51,347 nt of DNA from Candidatus Stackebrandtia faecavium (GTDB taxonomy: Bacteria > Actinomycetota > Actinomycetes > Mycobacteriales > Micromonosporaceae), in assembly GCA_019112895.1 (NCBI GenBank), contig DXIM01000006.1:1-51347 (forward strand), in the 5' to 3' direction. A program made the translations under genes and the position numbers. This document shows, in pieces, positions 34,441-42,126 of this stretch (the stretch's first letter is position 1; the number at the start of each line of letters is the position of its first letter). The notes beneath the pieces were generated by a model. It saw only the letters and a list, made by a program, of their open reading frames with translations. It searched no databases and was not told the DNA's origin.

Positions 34441-35162
34441 GACAGCAGCGCCCTCACCTGTAGACCCGTCAAGTCCTTGCAGCCCTTCGCTCCCAGGTCG
34501 AGGAGCGAGTCGAGCTGGGCACGGTTGAAGACCGCTTCTTCGCCGGTGCCTTGCACCTCGACGAAGTCGCCGTCGCCGGTGCACACGATGTTCATGTCGA
34601 CGTCGGCCGTGGAATCTTCCGAATAGTCGAGGTCGAGCATCGGGGTGCCGTCTACGACGCCGACGCTGACGGCCGCGACCGAGCGGGTCAGGATCTTGTC
34701 GGGTTTGCGCGCGATCTTTTTATCGGCGATCCATGTGACGGCGTCTTGCAGCGCCACGTATGCGCCCGTGATGGCGGCGGTGCGGGTGCCGCCGTCAGCC
34801 TGCAGCACATCGCAGTCGACCATGATGGTGTTTTCGCCGAGTGCTTTCAGATTCAGGCAGGAGCGCAGCGCGCGCCCGATGAGTCGGCTGATCTCGTGGG
34901 TGCGTCCACCGATCTTTCCTTTGACGGCTTCGCGGTCGCCGCGGGTGTTGGTGGCGCGCGGAAGCATCGAGTATTCGGCGGTGACCCAGCCGTTCCCGGA
35001 GCCGCGGCGCCAACGGGGCACGCCCGTGTCGACGCTCGCGGTACACAGCACGCGGGTGTCGCCGAATTCGACGAGGACCGAACCTTCAGGATGTTTGGTC
35101 CAGTTTCGGTGGAAAGTTACGGGGCGCAGCGCGTCTGACGCGCGGTTTTCGGCTCGACTCAC
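34437..35162 (-). CDS. rph: Ribonuclease PH
   Basis: Phosphorolytic 3'-5' exoribonuclease that trims tRNA 3' ends. The 241-residue protein reads [19 protein letters not shown] at the start, then [73 protein letters not shown] and the C-terminal [15 protein letters not shown] at 35162 is chosen because the family start aligns there and TAGCCT lies 7 nt upstream; ATG at 35192 is the alternative. It drives rdgB. Confidence 0.95.
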   Translation of the reverse strand: MSRAENRASDALRPVTFHRNWTKHPEGSVLVEFGDTRVLCTASVDTGVPRWRRGSGNGWVTAEYSMLPRATNTRGDREAVKGKIGGRTHEISRLIGRALRSCLNLKALGENTIMVDCDVLQADGGTRTAAITGAYVALQDAVTWIADKKIARKPDKILTRSVAAVSVGVVDGTPMLDLDYSEDSTADVDMNIVCTGDGDFVEVQGTGEEAVFNRAQLDSLLDLGAKGCKDLTGLQVRALLS

Positions 35163-35169
35163 CTGGCCA

Positions 35170-35175
35170 AGGCTA
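35170..35175 (-). promoter_or_regulatory. Leaderless -10 element of rph-rdgB
   Basis: TAGCCT on the minus strand, 7 nt before the GTG at 35162. Confidence 0.5.
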
Positions 35176-35242
35176 TACGTCGGCGGGGACATTGCGTGTT
35201 GGCGGGGCGTCTGGTGCTTCGGGAGGAAATGTGTAGGCACGC

Positions 35243-35279
35243 AAGTGGCCGTACCGGTGCGATCGGTACGGCCACTTTT
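35243..35279 (+). terminator. Orphan terminator-like hairpin
   Basis: A perfect 14-bp stem AAGTGGCCGTACCG (35243-35256) with CGGTACGGCCACTT (35264-35277), ending in four Ts on the plus strand. No plus-strand gene lies upstream; rph starts in the opposite direction at 35162. Confidence 0.65.
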
Positions 35280-35323
35280 GGCTTTGCCTCGATCGGTGAA
35301 CCGGGGGAGCGATCGAGGAAGCC
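35280..35323. repeat. Second strong hairpin next to the orphan terminator
   Basis: GGCTT plus CCTCGATCG (35280-35295, with a TG bulge) pairs with CGATCGAGG plus AAGCC (35310-35323). Loop of 14 nt. It begins right after the previous hairpin. Confidence 0.55.
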
Positions 35324-35768
35324 CGTAACGTTTATTGAGTTATATCCGTAGAGAACGAGCGACACACAACTTGCGGTTAATCATAAGCGGAAACGGGTCG
35401 GTTTTGCCAAGGGCAAAAGTAGGCAACTTTCGCCGCGCATTAGTGCGCATCTTTGTTCTATCTAATTCAAGACCATGTAAAAGTGCAGGTCAGTGTCGGT
35501 ATGTGTGGATGTGTCCAAGGTGTTTCCGTGTCGTTATCTGCAGCATTGATGCGTGTCGATTATTGACGGATTATTGATAATATTGACTGCGATATCGCGC
35601 TGTAATCAAGCGATTTCCTTAAATATACTTTCCATATGTGTGGATCGGTGTACTCGCTGGTAACACCGCATATTTGGACGGACTTGGGCCCTCCGCTCCG
35701 GGGGAAATCGGGGGCACGGCGGGGCCATCGGGGCCCGAAACACGCCCGCCGTTACACTTTCGAATAGA

Positions 35769-35850
35769 GCGCGAGTGGCGAAATTGGCATACGCGCAAGG
35801 TTTAGGTCCTTGTGTCTTCGGACGTGGGGGTTCGAGTCCCCCCTCGCGCA
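35769..35850 (+). tRNA. tRNA-Leu (anticodon UAG)
   Basis: The 7-bp acceptor stem GCGCGAG / CTCGCGC, anticodon arm CAAGG-TTTAGGT-CCTTG with anticodon TAG, long variable arm TGTCTTCGGACG typical of tRNA-Leu, and T arm GGGGG-TTCGAGT-CCCCC are all present. Discriminator base is A at 35850; CCA is not encoded. A strong terminator follows. Confidence 0.95.
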
Positions 35851-35858
35851 CAGTGTGG

Positions 35859-35908
35859 CCCCAGGTCAAGAAGGTAATGTCGCTTCTGACCTGGGGTTCT
35901 TCCTTTTG
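35859..35908 (+). terminator. Terminator of tRNA-Leu
   Basis: CCCCAGGTCA-A-GAAG (35859-35873) pairs with CTTC-TGACCTGGGG (35883-35896) with one bulged A, followed by TTCTTCCTTTT. It ends 14 nt before the CRISPR array. Confidence 0.85.
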
Positions 35909-35921
35909 CTCCGTTGGTTTC

Positions 35922-36561
35922 GGACCATCCCCGCTCGCGCGGGGAGCACCTTCTTTTGAACGTATGCCGCTAGTGCGTGCCAGGACCATCCCCGCTCGCG
36001 CGGGGAGCACTGCGACATGATCAGCGACAGAGTCCGCTCGACGGGACCATCCCCGCTCGCGCGGGGAGCACATCTGCGTCAACACGAACGCGTTAATCAG
36101 CGGAGGACCATCCCCGCTCGCGCGGGGAGCACACCCGCCGCCACAACCAGGGCCACCCTCGTAACCGGGACCATCCCCGCTCGCGCGGGGAGCACGACTT
36201 GTGCAGCTGCGCGGCAGCCAGCACGGTCGGACCATCCCCGCTCGCGCGGGGAGCACCCGGCATAAAAGACGACGAAGACGAAGACAGCCGGACCATCCCC
36301 GCTCGCGCGGGGAGCACAACTGGACAACACAGAAATGACCACAGTGATGAGGACCATCCCCGCTCGCGCGGGGAGCACGGGGGGCCGGTTTTCGGTCGCG
36401 GCGTGTCCGGTGGACCATCCCCGCTCGCGCGGGGAGCACGGGCTGACGCGCGTGTCGATGGGCGCTGAAGCGGGACCATCCCCGCTCGCGCGGGGAGCAC
36501 CAAGTTGTGTGCTCGTGAAGTAGAAGGTGTGGAGGACCATCCCCGCTCGCGCGGGGAGCAC
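35922..36561 (-). CRISPR. Type I-E CRISPR array, 11 repeats and 10 spacers
   Basis: Eleven identical 28-bp repeats start at 35922, 35983, 36044, 36105, 36168, 36229, 36290, 36351, 36412, 36473 and 36534. Nine spacers are 33 nt and one (36133-36167) is 35 nt. On the minus strand the repeat starts GTGCTCCCCGCGCGAGCGGG and ends GATGGTCC, the common actinobacterial I-E form with a CCCCGC/GCGGGG stem, so the array is probably transcribed leftward from a leader right of 36561. The last repeat at each end is as perfect as the rest. No cas gene lies in the window. The spacers are all different; targets are unknown. Confidence 0.97.
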
Positions 36562-36693
36562 ACTTGCTGACCTGCGGTCCTACCGGTGAGTAACCAGAGT
36601 TTTCACCAAGATCATTTCGTGTCCTGTTCGGGTATTCGACTGTGGGTCCACCCTAGCGCCCGCTCCGCGCGCTCAGTTTGCGGTAACCGGACC
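36562..36693 (-). promoter_or_regulatory. Probable CRISPR leader
   Basis: The 132 nt between the array and the NUDIX stop codon is where the leader should be for the repeat orientation. On the minus strand it has an A/T-rich patch (GATCTTGGTGAAAACTCTGG) and ends AGGTCAGCAAGT at the first repeat. The assignment rests on orientation, not on a matched leader consensus. Confidence 0.45.
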
Positions 36694-37092
36694 TCAGTCA
36701 TCGAGCGTCGCAAGGACCTTCGTGGCGAGTCCGGCCGGGACGAGGCCGGCGTCGGAGAGGTGGTCGAGTGGGAGCCACGTCGGCCGGTACATGTTCGTGG
36801 GGCTGCAGATTTCGGCTTCGGGGCCGCCGAGCCGAGGTTCACCGGTTAGTGCGGACACGAGGAAGTAGTGCTCGAGGCGGCCGCGGTTCTCAAGCGTCCA
36901 CAAAAAGCGGTCGATGGCTGTCGCATCCAGGCCGGTTTCCTCGCGAAGCTCACGCGCGCACGCGTGTTCGGCGGTCTCGCCGGGTTCGATGCCGCCGCCC
37001 GGCAGGTTGAAGTACTGCGTGCCCGGTTTACTGCGGTGCATGACCAGGATGTTGCCGGCACGGACGACGACGGCTACGGCGCGGGGCTTCAT
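36694..37092 (-). CDS. NUDIX hydrolase
   Basis: A 132-residue protein with the Nudix box GGGIEPGETAEHACARELRE followed by ETGL (G-x5-E-x7-REUxEExGU). The N-terminal VAVVVRAGNILVMHR and the segment RGRLEHYFLVSAL fit the fold. Substrate unknown (nucleoside diphosphate derivative). ATG at 37092 lies 4 nt after the stop codon of the DUF2306-like gene, so the two form an operon; a GTG at 37122 would overlap that gene by 26 nt. Confidence 0.88.
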   Translation of the reverse strand: MKPRAVAVVVRAGNILVMHRSKPGTQYFNLPGGGIEPGETAEHACARELREETGLDATAIDRFLWTLENRGRLEHYFLVSALTGEPRLGGPEAEICSPTNMYRPTWLPLDHLSDAGLVPAGLATKVLATLDD

Positions 37093-37096
37093 GCCC

Positions 37097-37651
37097 TCAG
37101 TATGAGCCCGAGGGATGATCACCGACCGATGGGGACTCGGCGTCGAACTTTTCCTCGACCTCCTGTCGACGGTCCATCTTCTCCGGCAGTAGCTTCGTGA
37201 CGGCGTAGACGACGGCCACTCCCGCGATCACGATCATGCCGCTGATCTGGACCATGCCGAGCCAGTCGTGTTGGAAGGATTCCGGCACTCGCCGGGTCGG
37301 CACGGCGATAACGCCGATGAAGGCGCCCAGGAGGCCGCAGTATGTGCCGATCATGTTGGCGGCGTGCCCCCGAATGTTGCCGCGTCGGGGGTTCCACAGC
37401 GCGAGAGTCAACGTCACGATCGTCAGAGTGCTGAGGCCGTGGATCCAGGAGAATTCGCCGGGTTTCGGTTCCTGGATCCAGAAGGACCCGATCGCCACGA
37501 AGTACATCAGTCCGGCCCAGACGCGGCCGATGACGCGGTGTGGTCGGTCGCCGCGGCGACGACGCACGATGTTCAGCACTCCGACGACCATGGCGAGGCT
37601 TGCCGCTATGGCGTGCGACGCGATCAACAGAGTCCAGCCGAGGTCCTGCAT
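37097..37651 (-). CDS. DUF2306-like membrane protein
   Basis: A 184-residue protein with four to five hydrophobic segments. HR and GH motifs match the DUF2306 pattern: RPHRVIGRVWAGLMYFVAIGSF and GNIRGHAANMIGTYCGLLGAFIG. A charged cytoplasmic tail of about 30 residues follows. GAGGCGG lies 6 nt before the ATG at 37651. The promoter region carries repeated GATAGT/ACTATC half-sites, so expression is likely under a dedicated repressor that is not encoded next door. Function unknown. Confidence 0.7.
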   Translation of the reverse strand: MQDLGWTLLIASHAIAASLAMVVGVLNIVRRRRGDRPHRVIGRVWAGLMYFVAIGSFWIQEPKPGEFSWIHGLSTLTIVTLTLALWNPRRGNIRGHAANMIGTYCGLLGAFIGVIAVPTRRVPESFQHDWLGMVQISGMIVIAGVAVVYAVTKLLPEKMDRRQEVEEKFDAESPSVGDHPSGSY

Positions 37652-37671
37652 GGTTCCGCCTCAAAAAGAAA

Positions 37672-37702
37672 GATAGTTGTACTATCCGATAGTAACGCTA
37701 TC
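37672..37702. promoter_or_regulatory. Tandem operator upstream of the DUF2306-like gene
   Basis: GATAGTTGTACTATC (37672-37686, perfect) and GATAGTAACGCTATC (37688-37702, one mismatch), 16 bp apart, with ACTATC-C-GATAGT formed between them. They begin 21 bp before the start codon. This is the layout of TetR, PadR or MarR operators. Confidence 0.7.
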
Positions 37703-37773
37703 TATAGTCGTGCTCGGCGGCGGTGACGCAAGACCGATCGAGGAAGAAAACCGATACCTCGACTGACACCCGC

Positions 37774-38175
37774 CTATTTAGCGACCAGACGCTGCAACAC
37801 CATCGCCAGCGCGCCGGCGACCGCACCCCATACCGCGTTCAACAGCAGCAACGGGATGATCGAAAACGGCATCGCCAGCGGCCCCTGCAACTGCCCAGTC
37901 AGGATCGGCGACAGGATCGCGCTGCCCACCGCCACGATTACGGCATACGCAACACCGGCACCGACCAAAGTGATGAGCGGGTCGCGCACCTTCCCGAAAC
38001 CGGCGATCAGAACCCATACGGCGGTGATGGCGACCGTCAACAGGATCGGTGTCGCCGGTTTACCGAATGCATCGGACAGGCCGAGAATGGAAAACAGTGG
38101 ACGCACCAGCGCTATCAGCGCGAAACCCAGAATCCAGGGCCAATTGAGACGTTTAGTTACGGTCATGGTTGCCAT
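37774..38175 (-). CDS. Four-helix membrane protein, paralogue of the protein at 40228
   Basis: A 133-residue protein with four hydrophobic segments. The segment PWILGFALIALVRPLFSILG and then TAVWVLIAGFGKVRDPLITL, VGAGVAYAVIVAVGSAIL align with the protein encoded at 40228 across the response regulator and kinase genes. ATG at 38175 is chosen by TAACGT 7 nt upstream; ATG at 38166 is the alternative. Function unknown; position suggests a link with the two-component system. Confidence 0.68.
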   Translation of the reverse strand: MATMTVTKRLNWPWILGFALIALVRPLFSILGLSDAFGKPATPILLTVAITAVWVLIAGFGKVRDPLITLVGAGVAYAVIVAVGSAILSPILTGQLQGPLAMPFSIIPLLLLNAVWGAVAGALAMVLQRLVAK

Positions 38176-38182
38176 GGATCCA

Positions 38183-38188
38183 ACGTTA
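38183..38188 (-). promoter_or_regulatory. Leaderless -10 element of the membrane protein gene at 38175
   Basis: TAACGT on the minus strand, 7 nt before the ATG at 38175. Confidence 0.4.
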
Positions 38189-38290
38189 TGGACGCCGGCC
38201 AGGGCCTGCATCGGCTTGGCGTCGTCGTTATCGCGTTGCGGATACGCTGCGAAGCGACCCCACGCGTCGCTTCCCGTCGTAGTCGGCAGC

Positions 38291-38953
38291 TCAGTCGCGC
38301 GGCGGTCCGCTGAGCCCGGAACGGTGCGCTATCACCGCCAGCGCGGTGCGGTCGCGGGCGTTCAGTTTCGCGAGCATCCGGCTCACGTAGGTGCGCGCTG
38401 TCGCGGGACTGATGAACAGTGTCTTGGCGATCTCGTCGTTAGTGTCGCCGTGGCCGACGCGCGCCAACACGGCCAGCTCGCGTTCGGTCAGTAGCGCCAG
38501 GCGCGGATCCGGTTCCGGCGGCTTCGGTGCCTGAGCCAGCCGTTCCATCACGCGCCGCGCGATGCTGGGGGACAAGGCGTTGCCGCCTTGCGCGGTGGTG
38601 TGGACTGCGGTGCGCAATTCCTGCGACGGCGTGTCCTTGAGGAGGTATCCGGCCGCGCCCAAGGCGATGGCTTCGTCGATGTCGGCGTCCTCGTCGAAAG
38701 TCGTGAGGATCAGGACTCGCGTGGCGCCCAGATCGGGGTCGGCGCGGATCCGCGCCGTCGCATCGAGGCCGTTCATGCCGGGCATACGGATGTCCATCAG
38801 CACGATGTCCGGCTTGTGTTGACGAGTCAGCGACACCGCCTGCGCACCCTCGGTCGCCTCCGCGATGACGCGTAGACCCGGGTCGATGTCCAGCAGCGCG
38901 CGGATACCGGCGCGCACGAGATCCTGGTCGTCGACGATGAGCACGCTGATCAT
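38291..38953 (-). CDS. NarL/LuxR-family response regulator
   Basis: A 220-residue regulator. The receiver domain has VLIVDDQDLVRAGI, the phosphorylated Asp in DIVLMDIRMPGMNGLDA, LTTFDED and GYLLKD. The C-terminal LuxR HTH has LTERELAVLARVGHGDTNDEIA and ARTYVSRMLAKLNARDRTAL. Start codon overlaps the kinase stop (ATGA). It probably controls neighbouring membrane-protein genes, as is common for this type of pair, but this is inference. Confidence 0.95.
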   Translation of the reverse strand: MISVLIVDDQDLVRAGIRALLDIDPGLRVIAEATEGAQAVSLTRQHKPDIVLMDIRMPGMNGLDATARIRADPDLGATRVLILTTFDEDADIDEAIALGAAGYLLKDTPSQELRTAVHTTAQGGNALSPSIARRVMERLAQAPKPPEPDPRLALLTERELAVLARVGHGDTNDEIAKTLFISPATARTYVSRMLAKLNARDRTALAVIAHRSGLSGPPRD

Positions 38954-40098
38954 GAGGTTCCCAACGGTATAACGGCTTGCACGACGAAATCGGATCCGCT
39001 GCGCTCAGCGGACAGGGTCCCGTTCAAGGCGTCGGCGCGTTCCCGCATGCCCGTGATCCCGTGCCCACGACCGACGGCCGAATCGGCGCCGTCGTTGGTG
39101 ACGGTCACGAAGAGCCGTGTATCCCGCGTATACGCGGCGATGTCGATCGTCGACCCGGACGAATGCTTCATCGCGTTTGCGACAGCCTCCTGCACGATGC
39201 GAAACGCCGCGGCGTCGACCTCCCGCCGCAGCTCGCCGACGTCGATGTTCACGTTCACGATGTACCCGGCGTCGCGGCTGGTGCGGACGAGCCAATCGAC
39301 GCTGGCCAGTGACAGGACCAACCGGGCATCGTCGTCCGAAGTGCGCAGCCACGCCACGGTGCGCCGCAGCTCCCGCATCGTGTGCGAGGCGGTGTCCTTG
39401 ATGAGCGTGACCGCGCGCAGCGCGGCCTGAGGGTCCCGCTCCAACGACTCGCGCGCGACATCGGCGTGCAGCGAGATCACCGAGGTTGTATGGGCGATCG
39501 AATCGTGGAGATCGCGCGCGAGCTCGAGCCGTTGCGCACGCATGCGCGCGTCCGACTCCTGCCGGTATTGCTGCTGAGTCAAGTCGGCGATTCGGCGGGC
39601 GCTTTCGGCTGCGGCCGCGCGAGATCGGACACTGTCGCCCAACGCGATCGCGCCGCCCATCAACAGCACGTGACCCGCCAGCTCGTAACCGACGACATAA
39701 GACACGTCCTGCCCCTCCGCGAGTCGGAAGAACAACGAAACTGCCAACACGAGCACGCTGGTGAGGATCGCCCAGAAAAGGCGCCCGAACTGGGCCGCCG
39801 AAAACAGGGCCGCGGCGACCGGCACGGCTATGCCGACGGCCGGATAGCCGGCCGCGTAGTACGCGAACAGGCCGAGCACCGTGACCGCGAGCACGACGAG
39901 CGGATAGTGGCGCCGTGCCAGCATCAACGCGCCGAGACCGGCCGCCCACAGGTACGCGATCGCGTCGGGTCCGTGGCTGCCGCCCTGGTTCGCCGAGATG
40001 ACGACCGACAGGACCGCGAACACACCGACGCCCAGGAGGGTGTCGACGCCCCAGCGCGGCAACCGGTTCGGTGGGGACAGCCAGCCACGGTCGATCAT
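38950..40098 (-). CDS. HisKA_3-type sensor histidine kinase
   Basis: A 382-residue kinase with five to six N-terminal helices and no large extracytoplasmic domain. The HisKA_3 H-box is LELARDLHDSIAHTTSVISL (phospho-His near residue 199); the HATPase domain has RIVQEAVANAMKHSSGS and GRGHGITGMRERADALNG. TAAGCT lies 6 nt before the ATG at 40098 (leaderless). Coupled to the response regulator. The signal is unknown; kinases of this layout often sense membrane stress. Confidence 0.94.
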   Translation of the reverse strand: MIDRGWLSPPNRLPRWGVDTLLGVGVFAVLSVVISANQGGSHGPDAIAYLWAAGLGALMLARRHYPLVVLAVTVLGLFAYYAAGYPAVGIAVPVAAALFSAAQFGRLFWAILTSVLVLAVSLFFRLAEGQDVSYVVGYELAGHVLLMGGAIALGDSVRSRAAAAESARRIADLTQQQYRQESDARMRAQRLELARDLHDSIAHTTSVISLHADVARESLERDPQAALRAVTLIKDTASHTMRELRRTVAWLRTSDDDARLVLSLASVDWLVRTSRDAGYIVNVNIDVGELRREVDAAAFRIVQEAVANAMKHSSGSTIDIAAYTRDTRLFVTVTNDGADSAVGRGHGITGMRERADALNGTLSAERSGSDFVVQAVIPLGTS

Positions 40099-40104
40099 GG
40101 AATC

Positions 40105-40110
40105 AGCTTA
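40105..40110 (-). promoter_or_regulatory. Leaderless -10 element of the kinase-regulator operon
   Basis: TAAGCT on the minus strand, 6 nt before the ATG at 40098. Confidence 0.5.
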
Positions 40111-40214
40111 CGTGCCGAGCGACGCGAGACAGTCGTTCAGAAGCGACCGCGATGATCGCGTTTCGACGTACCCGTTCGCGCGCGTTGACGGATGCGCCGA
40201 CATCGACGACTCCA

Positions 40215-40220
40215 TAGCGT
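40215..40220 (+). promoter_or_regulatory. Leaderless -10 element of the membrane protein gene at 40228
   Basis: TAGCGT followed by 7 nt and the ATG at 40228. Confidence 0.45.
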
Positions 40221-40227
40221 GGAACCC

Positions 40228-40705
40228 ATGCCAGACATGATTTCCGCTCGTGATTCGAAACCGCCGAGGTTGGGCTTGTCCCTGCCGTGGATCGTGGGCC
40301 TCGCGTTGCTGGCGGTGCCCAGAGTCGTATTGCATGACCTCGGAATCATCGAGGAGGGGACGTTCGTCAACGGCGTGTTCGTGTTCGTACCGCCGGCGGT
40401 GTGGGTGGCCGTCGCGGTCGGGAAGCGGGTCCCGCGGCCGTTCGTGACGCTGCTGTGCGTCGGCGCGATCTACGGCGTCCTTCTCGCAGTGGGCCACCAG
40501 ATGCTGTGGCACGTCAGCTTCGGCGATGACGCGCCCGCGCTCGGAGGGAACCTATCCGGGCTGGACCCGGCGGTCCAAACCGTCATCATCCGGGTATTCG
40601 CGGGCATCAGCAGCCTGTTCACCGGTGTGCTTGTCGGCGCGGTCGCCGGCCTGGTTGCGTGGGGCATCGCCGGGTTGCGTCGCGGTGCCCGCCGAACGGT
40701 GTTAG
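40228..40705 (+). CDS. Four-helix membrane protein, paralogue of the protein at 37774; no stop codon of its own
   Basis: The recognisable domain covers about 158 codons: SLPWIVGLALLAVPRVVLHD, PPAVWVAVAVGKRVPRPFVT, LLCVGAIYGVLLAVGHQML and GVLVGAVAGLVAWGIAGLRR, aligning along its length with the 37774 protein. The frame does not stop after GLRRGARR but stays open to 41487, entirely antisense to prpR. A TAG in the next frame at 40703 lies where the gene should end, tail to tail with prpR, so a 1-base shift near the 3' end is likely. I give that point as the end. TAGCGT 7 nt before the ATG supports transcription. Confidence 0.5.
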
Positions 40706-42126
40706 CCGTGCCCGCGGGGCCCCCGCACCACCGGGTACGGCACGAAAGTCGTGGACCGTTCGTCGATGCGCAGCTGGCGGCCGACCGGTGGAAACGCCCG
40801 CTGCGGGCAGGCGGTGCGTTCGCAGATCTTGCAGCCCATGCCTATAGGGGTGGCGCCGTCCGCGTCGTGAAGATCGAGGCCCTTCGAATAGACGAGGCGG
40901 TTGGCGTGGCGGATTTCGCAGCCGAGACCGATCGCGAACTCCTTATCGGGCTGACGGAATCCGCCGTGCCGGTAGCTCACGGTCTTGGCCACCCACAGGT
41001 AACGCCGTTCGTCGGGCATGCGCGCCATCTGCACCAGGACGCGATTGGGCTGTGTGAACGCCTCATACACCGACCACAGCGGACACGATCCGCCGGAACG
41101 GGAGAAGTGGAAATCGGTGGCCGACTGGCGTTTCGAAATGTTCCCGGCGCGGTCGACGCGCACGAACGAGAACGGGACGCCGCGTTCCCTCGGCCGCTGC
41201 AGCGTGCTCAGCCGGTGGCAGACGGTCTCGAAACCGACCCCGAAATGCTGCGCCAGCTGTTCCACGTCGTAGCGGTACTTTTCGGCGCGGGCACGGATCT
41301 GGCGGTACGGCAGGACGAGCGCGCCGGCGAAATAATTGGCCAGGCCGATGCGCGCCAGCTGTGCCGAATCCTCGCCCTCGAAGCCCGCCCCGGCCGTCAA
41401 CGAGTCGATCAGCCCGCGATGCTCCAGCAGGGCCAGTTGTGTCGCCACTCGGAAGCTCTGCTGGCCCGGCGTCAACCGCGCCGCTAGATACAGGATCCGT
41501 TGACGCGGTTCCAGACGGTGCTGGATCGCATCGTCATCGACGATGACCGTGCGGATCCCATGCCGGCGGGCGAGGACTTCGATGAGCCGGTCTCGTGTGG
41601 AATGCGGTTCCAGCTCCAAGGCATCCGCTTCGGCCTCCGCGGCCTCATCCAACTCGGCGACATAGTTGTGCCGGGCATAGAAGAAGTCTCGTACTTCCTC
41701 GTGCGGCTGCGGCGACAGCACCGGCGCGCTGTCAACGTCCTTGCCTGCGAGCAGGGCTGCCGTCTGGTCGACGGCGTCGCGTTGCCTCCGATGCAGCGTC
41801 ACCAGCGCCGAGGCGATATCGGGCAGCTGCGTCGTCAAGTCGGCAATGTCGGCGTCGCTGATGTCCTTATCGGGCAGCCCTTCGCGCAGCGCGAGCCGCA
41901 CGTCGGCGACGAGCTTTGCGGAATCCTTGGCGGCGAAGAAATCCGCATCGACCCCGAACTCCTCAGTGACGCGAAGCAGCACGGCAACCGTCAAGGGACG
42001 CTTGCCGCGTTCCAATTGGTTGAGGTAGCTGGCCGACAGGTCCAAGCGTTCCGCCAGCTCGGCCTGATTCAGCCCATGGTTTTGCCGCAGCCGGCGCAAC
42101 CGCGAACCCACGTACATCTTGGTCAT
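40702..42126 (-). CDS. prpR: PrpR/RamB-type transcriptional regulator (XRE + IrrE-like + DUF2083)
   Basis: A 474-residue regulator of the short-chain fatty acyl regulator class. It has an N-terminal XRE HTH (GSRLRRLRQNHGLNQAELAE and SASYLNQLERGKR), a central ImmA/IrrE-like domain, and a C-terminal domain with FSRSGGSCPLW, IGLGCEIRHA and MGCKICERTACPQRAFPP, the cysteines that in mycobacterial PrpR bind a cluster. PrpR of M. tuberculosis activates the methylcitrate genes in response to acyl-CoA; the divergent position next to prpDBC is the same. TAAGAT lies 6 nt before the ATG (leaderless). Confidence 0.92.
   Translation of the reverse strand: MTKMYVGSRLRRLRQNHGLNQAELAERLDLSASYLNQLERGKRPLTVAVLLRVTEEFGVDADFFAAKDSAKLVADVRLALREGLPDKDISDADIADLTTQLPDIASALVTLHRRQRDAVDQTAALLAGKDVDSAPVLSPQPHEEVRDFFYARHNYVAELDEAAEAEADALELEPHSTRDRLIEVLARRHGIRTVIVDDDAIQHRLEPRQRILYLAARLTPGQQSFRVATQLALLEHRGLIDSLTAGAGFEGEDSAQLARIGLANYFAGALVLPYRQIRARAEKYRYDVEQLAQHFGVGFETVCHRLSTLQRPRERGVPFSFVRVDRAGNISKRQSATDFHFSRSGGSCPLWSVYEAFTQPNRVLVQMARMPDERRYLWVAKTVSYRHGGFRQPDKEFAIGLGCEIRHANRLVYSKGLDLHDADGATPIGMGCKICERTACPQRAFPPVGRQLRIDERSTTFVPYPVVRGPRGHG

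Larger units (their letters stand above)
35176..35768. other. Gene-free stretch between rph and tRNA-Leu
   Basis: About 590 bases with no convincing gene. The first 150 hold two strong hairpins. The part from about 35380 to 35660 is visibly richer in A and T than its surroundings and has short repeats: TATGTGTGGAT twice (35500, 35635) and GATTATTGA twice near 35560. The last 100 are G/C-rich and lead to the tRNA gene. An 80-codon frame at 35335 has no support. Confidence 0.5.

Noticed and set aside
35335-35577. 80-codon plus-strand frame starting TTG in the gene-free stretch
   Set aside because: Rare start, no ribosome site, no recognisable domain, and it crosses the AT-rich repeat patch.
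35500-35645. DnaA boxes or a replication origin at the TGTGGAT repeats
   Set aside because: Only the TGTGGAT core is shared with DnaA boxes; the full TTRTCCACA form is absent, there are only two copies, and no dnaA or dnaN gene is near.
35606-36563. Long frames across the CRISPR array in several frames with repeated ARAGM, RERGWS or PRASGDGP units
   Set aside because: They are translations of the 28-bp repeats, which lack stops, and one also runs through tRNA-Leu.
40706-41487. C-terminal 260 residues of the plus-strand frame starting at 40228
   Set aside because: Antisense to the well-supported prpR gene and without any membrane or domain pattern; treated as a stop-loss or frameshift artefact.
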